From contig NZ_CP081496.1 of assembly GCF_019774615.1 (NCBI RefSeq), forward strand, positions 1,674,001 through 1,738,000: a DNA stretch of 64,000 nucleotides. Reading direction: 5' to 3'. The position numbers and the translations under genes were made by a program. The stretch comes from Streptomyces sp. BHT-5-2. GTDB taxonomy: Bacteria; Actinomycetota; Actinomycetes; Streptomycetales; Streptomycetaceae. The notes under the pieces were generated by a model that had not been told where the DNA came from, did no database searches, and saw nothing but the letters and a program-made list of their open reading frames with translations. This document shows positions 61,197-64,000 of this stretch, piece by piece (the first letter of the stretch is position 1; each line of letters begins with the position of its first letter).

Positions 61197-63128
61197 ATGG
61201 ATCTGCGCAGAGAACGCCCGTATCCCGCCCCGGAGTCCGCCGGGTCGGTACCGGAACCGGTACCGGACCCCGCCGGGGGCCGGTCGCCGACGCAGCAGCC
61301 ACCGGCAACGGCACCCGAACCGCCGCAGCCCCCGCACGCCCAACTCCCCACCGACGCCCCCATCCTGACCCGCCACGTCGGGCCCGTGGAGGCGTTCCAC
61401 CGCTTCTGGCCGCTGACCCGGGGCGACCGCCGCTGGATGCTGCTGGTGGGGGTGTTCGCCGTCATCGCGGCCCTCGCCGAAACGATCACGATCCTCCTCT
61501 TCGCCCAACTCACCGACCAGGCCCTCGCCAAGGGCTCGGTCAGCGCCTTCTGGGACCCGGCCGGCACCTGGCTCGCCGTCGCGGTCACCGGCGCGGTGGT
61601 GGGTTACCTCGGCAGTTCCCTCGCGGCCTGGACCGCGGAACGCTTCCTGCTGCGCCTGCGGGCCCGCGTCTTCACCCACCTCCAGACGCTCCCGCCGCAC
61701 TTCTTCCAGCGCAACCGTCGCGGCGACCTCGTGGAACGGTTGACCGGCGACGTCGACGCCATCGAACGCCTCGTGGTCAGCGGCCTGGTGAGCGCCTGCA
61801 CGGCCCTGTTCAGCGTGCTCTTCTACGGCGCCGCCGCGCTCTGGCTGCGCTGGGAACTGGCGCTGGCCACCTTCGTCGCCGCCCCGGTCTTCTTCGCCGC
61901 GACCCGCCGCTTCACCGGCCGGCTGCGCGTGGTCTCCCGCCGTCTGCGGGCGGCCGACGGCGCCCTCACCTCCGTCGTCGAGGAGACGCTGGTCAACGTC
62001 GTCCTCACCCAGGCGTACAACCGCCAGCGCGACGAGGAGGCCCGCCTGGGCCAGGTCGCCCTCCGCTGGCTGCGCGCCTCCGTCGTCAGCGCCCGCCTCA
62101 ACGCCCTCTACGAGCAGCTCGTCGAGGTGCTGGAGACCCTCTGCGTGCTGGCCATCATCGGCCTCGGCGCCTGGGAGATCTCGGCCGGCCGGATGACCCT
62201 CGGCCAGCTCCTCGCCTTCGCCGCCTTCATCGGCTACCTCTACCCGCCCATCCGCTCCCTGGGCCAGCTCGGACTGACCGCCACCGCGGCCACCGCCGCC
62301 GCCGACCGCCTGCTGGAGATCCTCGACGCCCGCCCCGCCGTCACCGACCCGCCGCCCTCCCGCACCACGCCGTTCCCGCACCGCGCCCGCGGCGAACTCG
62401 CCGTGCGCGCCGTCACCTTCCGCTACCCCAACGCCGCCCCCGACCAGCACGCCCTGGCCGCGCTCTCCTTCACCGCGCACCCCGGCGCGTTCCTCGTCGT
62501 CACCGGCCCCAGCGGCGCCGGCAAGTCCACCCTCGCCGCCCTCCTGCTGCGCTTCTACGACCCGGACGCCGGCAGCATCCGCCTCGACGGCATCCCGGTC
62601 GACCGCCTCTCCCTCGCCGACCTGCGCCGCAACATCACCCTGCTCCCGCAGCAGACCCTGGTCCTCCACGACACCATCGCGCAGAACATCGCCTGCGGCC
62701 GCGACAACCCCGTCCCGACCGACCGCGAGGTCGTGCTGGCCGCCCAGGCCGCCGACGCCCACTCCTTCATCACCGCCCTCCCGGACGGCTACGACACGGT
62801 CATCGCCCCCTCCACCGCCGCCCTCTCCGGCGGCCAGCTGCAACGGGTCGCCATCGCCCGTGCGATGCTCCGCGACGCCCCGGTCCTCATCCTCGACGAG
62901 CCCACCACCGGCCTCGACACCCTCGCCGCCCAGCGCATCCTGGGCCCCCTGCACCGCCTCGCCGCCGGCCGCACCACCCTCGTCATCACCCACGACCTCG
63001 ACCTCGCCACCACCGCCGACCACATCCTCGTCCTCGACGAGGGCCACCTCGCCGAATCGGGTACCCACCCCGAACTCCTCGCCCGGGGCGGCCTGTACGC
63101 GGAGCTGTTCGAGGGCCGGCGAAGCTGA
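61197..63128 (+). CDS. ABC exporter (fused TMD-NBD half transporter)
   Basis: 643 residues from ATG 61197; an earlier start at 61131 lies inside the upstream hairpin. The N-terminal ~70 residues are Pro-rich and cytoplasmic. The TMD covers about 80-370 (WMLLVGVFAVIAALAETITILLFAQ, RLRARVFTHLQTLPPHFFQRNRRGDLVERL, and AAFIGYLYPPIRSLGQL). The NBD covers about 400-640: Walker A GPSGAGKSTLAAL, Q-loop LLPQQTLVLHDTI, signature LSGGQLQRVAIARAML, Walker B VLILDEPTTGLD, H-loop THDLDL. A MsbA/LmrA-type homodimeric exporter is likely. The TetR gene converges 57 nt away. Confidence 0.93.
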   Translation: MDLRRERPYPAPESAGSVPEPVPDPAGGRSPTQQPPATAPEPPQPPHAQLPTDAPILTRHVGPVEAFHRFWPLTRGDRRWMLLVGVFAVIAALAETITILLFAQLTDQALAKGSVSAFWDPAGTWLAVAVTGAVVGYLGSSLAAWTAERFLLRLRARVFTHLQTLPPHFFQRNRRGDLVERLTGDVDAIERLVVSGLVSACTALFSVLFYGAAALWLRWELALATFVAAPVFFAATRRFTGRLRVVSRRLRAADGALTSVVEETLVNVVLTQAYNRQRDEEARLGQVALRWLRASVVSARLNALYEQLVEVLETLCVLAIIGLGAWEISAGRMTLGQLLAFAAFIGYLYPPIRSLGQLGLTATAATAAADRLLEILDARPAVTDPPPSRTTPFPHRARGELAVRAVTFRYPNAAPDQHALAALSFTAHPGAFLVVTGPSGAGKSTLAALLLRFYDPDAGSIRLDGIPVDRLSLADLRRNITLLPQQTLVLHDTIAQNIACGRDNPVPTDREVVLAAQAADAHSFITALPDGYDTVIAPSTAALSGGQLQRVAIARAMLRDAPVLILDEPTTGLDTLAAQRILGPLHRLAAGRTTLVITHDLDLATTADHILVLDEGHLAESGTHPELLARGGLYAELFEGRRS

Positions 63129-63184
63129 CGGGCGCGGCCCTCGGGCCGACGGCCGCGGCCGGTGTGCGGAGTGTGCTGTGGCGG

Positions 63185-63895
63185 CTACCCCTCGCCGTCC
63201 CCGAGCCCGACAGTCCGGGCAAGCCGGGCGACGGCCTGCTCGAAGAACGCCTCGCGGGCCTCGACCACCCGGTTGAACTGGCCGAAGACCTCGAAGCTCA
63301 CCAGCCCGAAGAGCTCGGCCCAGGCCGCGACGGCCACCGCCAGGACGGGCGCGGGCAGCCGCACATCGAGCGTCTTGCGGAGCTGCTCGGCGTCGTCCAG
63401 GACCTCCTGCGGGAGCGGCGGACCGGCCGGTGCCGCTGTCCGGGTCCCGCCGGCCGGCTGCGCGTCCTCGACCACCCCGAGCAGTGCGAGCCCGACGCGG
63501 GCCGCGGAGGCGGTGGTGTCCTGGGGTGCGGCATAGCCGGGCACGGGCGAGCCGTAGATCAGCGCGTACTCGTGCGGATGCGCGAGTGCCCATCCGCGGA
63601 CCGCGCGGCAGACCGCCGTCCACCGGGCGACGGGTGCGGTGCCGGCCTCGGCGAGGGCGCGCTCGGCCGCCTCGCCCACGGCGTCGTAGGCGTCGATGAT
63701 CAGCGCCGTGAGCAGCTCGTCGCGGCTGGGGAAGTACCGGTAGAGCGCGGAGGAGACCATCCCGAGTTCGCGGGCCACGGCCCGTAGCGACAGTTTGGCC
63801 GCCCCCTCGGTGGCGAGCTGACGGCGGGCCTCGTCCTTGATGGCCGCGGTGATTTCTCTGCGTGCGCGTTCCCGCGCTCCCTGGATGGCGCTCAT
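63185..63895 (-). CDS. TetR family regulator with WHG-type C-terminal domain
   Basis: 236 residues. HTH at about 12-60 (ARREITAAIKDEARRQLATEGAAKLSLRAVARELGMVSSALYRYFPSRDELLTALI). The C-terminal domain has AVCRAVRGWALAHPHEYALIYGSPVPGYAAP, typical for the WHG group of TetR regulators, and an AWAELFGLVSFEVFGQF helix. The group usually controls a divergent gene; that gene is beyond the right edge. Two copies of an AGAGCA-C-TGCTCT palindrome lie upstream. The ABC exporter converges on its other side. Confidence 0.93.
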   Translation of the reverse strand: MSAIQGARERARREITAAIKDEARRQLATEGAAKLSLRAVARELGMVSSALYRYFPSRDELLTALIIDAYDAVGEAAERALAEAGTAPVARWTAVCRAVRGWALAHPHEYALIYGSPVPGYAAPQDTTASAARVGLALLGVVEDAQPAGGTRTAAPAGPPLPQEVLDDAEQLRKTLDVRLPAPVLAVAVAAWAELFGLVSFEVFGQFNRVVEAREAFFEQAVARLARTVGLGDGEG

Positions 63896-63937
63896 GACGC
63901 CCCAGTCTGCCAGTTACGGAAGCACCGACCAATACCG

Positions 63938-64000
63938 AGAGCACTGCTCTTGCTTTGCCGGTCGATCGCGTGCACACTGATCCGCACAGAGAGCACTGCT
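63938..64000. promoter_or_regulatory. Paired TetR-type operator
   Basis: AGAGCA-C-TGCTCT (63938-63950) is perfect. A second copy, AGAGCACTGCT, starts at 63990 and is cut by the window edge. They are 52 bp apart, upstream of the TetR gene. Confidence 0.8.

Noticed and set aside
61092..63977. A 961-residue minus-strand frame over the ABC exporter and TetR genes
   Set aside because: Antisense to well supported genes; composition is Gly/Asp/Glu/Arg filler.

Overview
The window is a high-GC actinobacterial chromosome segment, almost certainly from Streptomyces. The reasons are G/C-saturated third codon positions, GTG starts, many leaderless genes behind TANNNT -10 boxes, a germacradienol/geosmin synthase, SpoIIE/HATPase and SigB-type regulators, LAXTG sorting, DUF5753/DUF397 relics and perfect actinobacterial parS sites. 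I see no intact insertion sequence, integrase, CRISPR array or rRNA.

Layout. 1-8.4 kb: end of an M14 zinc carboxypeptidase, a secreted S53 peptidase divergent from a TrmB-type regulator, then a MarR / MFS exporter / YceI group in which exporter and YceI protein share the same beta-sandwich accessory domain. 8.6-20.7 kb: conserved-looking core with two adjacent SigB/SigF-type sigma factors, small membrane proteins, an SDR and a LysR regulator, tRNA-Ser(CGA), tadA with its associated protein, upp, a LytR_C protein and an orphan ParB-like small protein. 20.9-25 kb: a cell-surface/ECF sigma cluster, then a probable zinc-starvation unit (cysteine-free L32 plus COG0523 GTPase behind a Zur-like box). 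25-38.3 kb: a series of divergent regulator/target pairs (ADH/XRE, P450-ferredoxin/MarR, MFS/XRE, methyltransferase/MocR, NTF2-like/TetR), several with clear palindromic or direct-repeat operators, plus a flotillin/NfeD-like pair.

38.4-45.2 kb is an accessory island: SseB-like protein, a WXG/LXG-like type VII partner, an RHS/YD-repeat toxin gene with a large 5' deletion and frameshift, an AT-richer variable tip and candidate immunity gene, then three consecutive frameshift-damaged small genes (including an XRE-DUF5753 / DUF397 pair). 45.2-48.1 kb: arginine/methylarginine catabolism (rocD, DDAH, Lrp). 48.3-50.6 kb: GntR-MFS pair. At 50.67-50.80 kb lies a 135-nt element with 60-bp inverted arms.

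50.9-60 kb: a Tat-exported amidohydrolase divergent from two translationally coupled ATP-grasp ligases, followed by geosmin synthase and a multidomain PAS-GAF-SpoIIE-HATPase phosphatase. 60.07-60.16 kb holds three perfect parS sites, next to a truncated histidine-kinase remnant. The right edge has a tiny Gly/Tyr-rich protein with a strong promoter and RBS, an ABC exporter and a TetR regulator with two copies of its probable operator. References to S. coelicolor synteny are from memory and were not searched.
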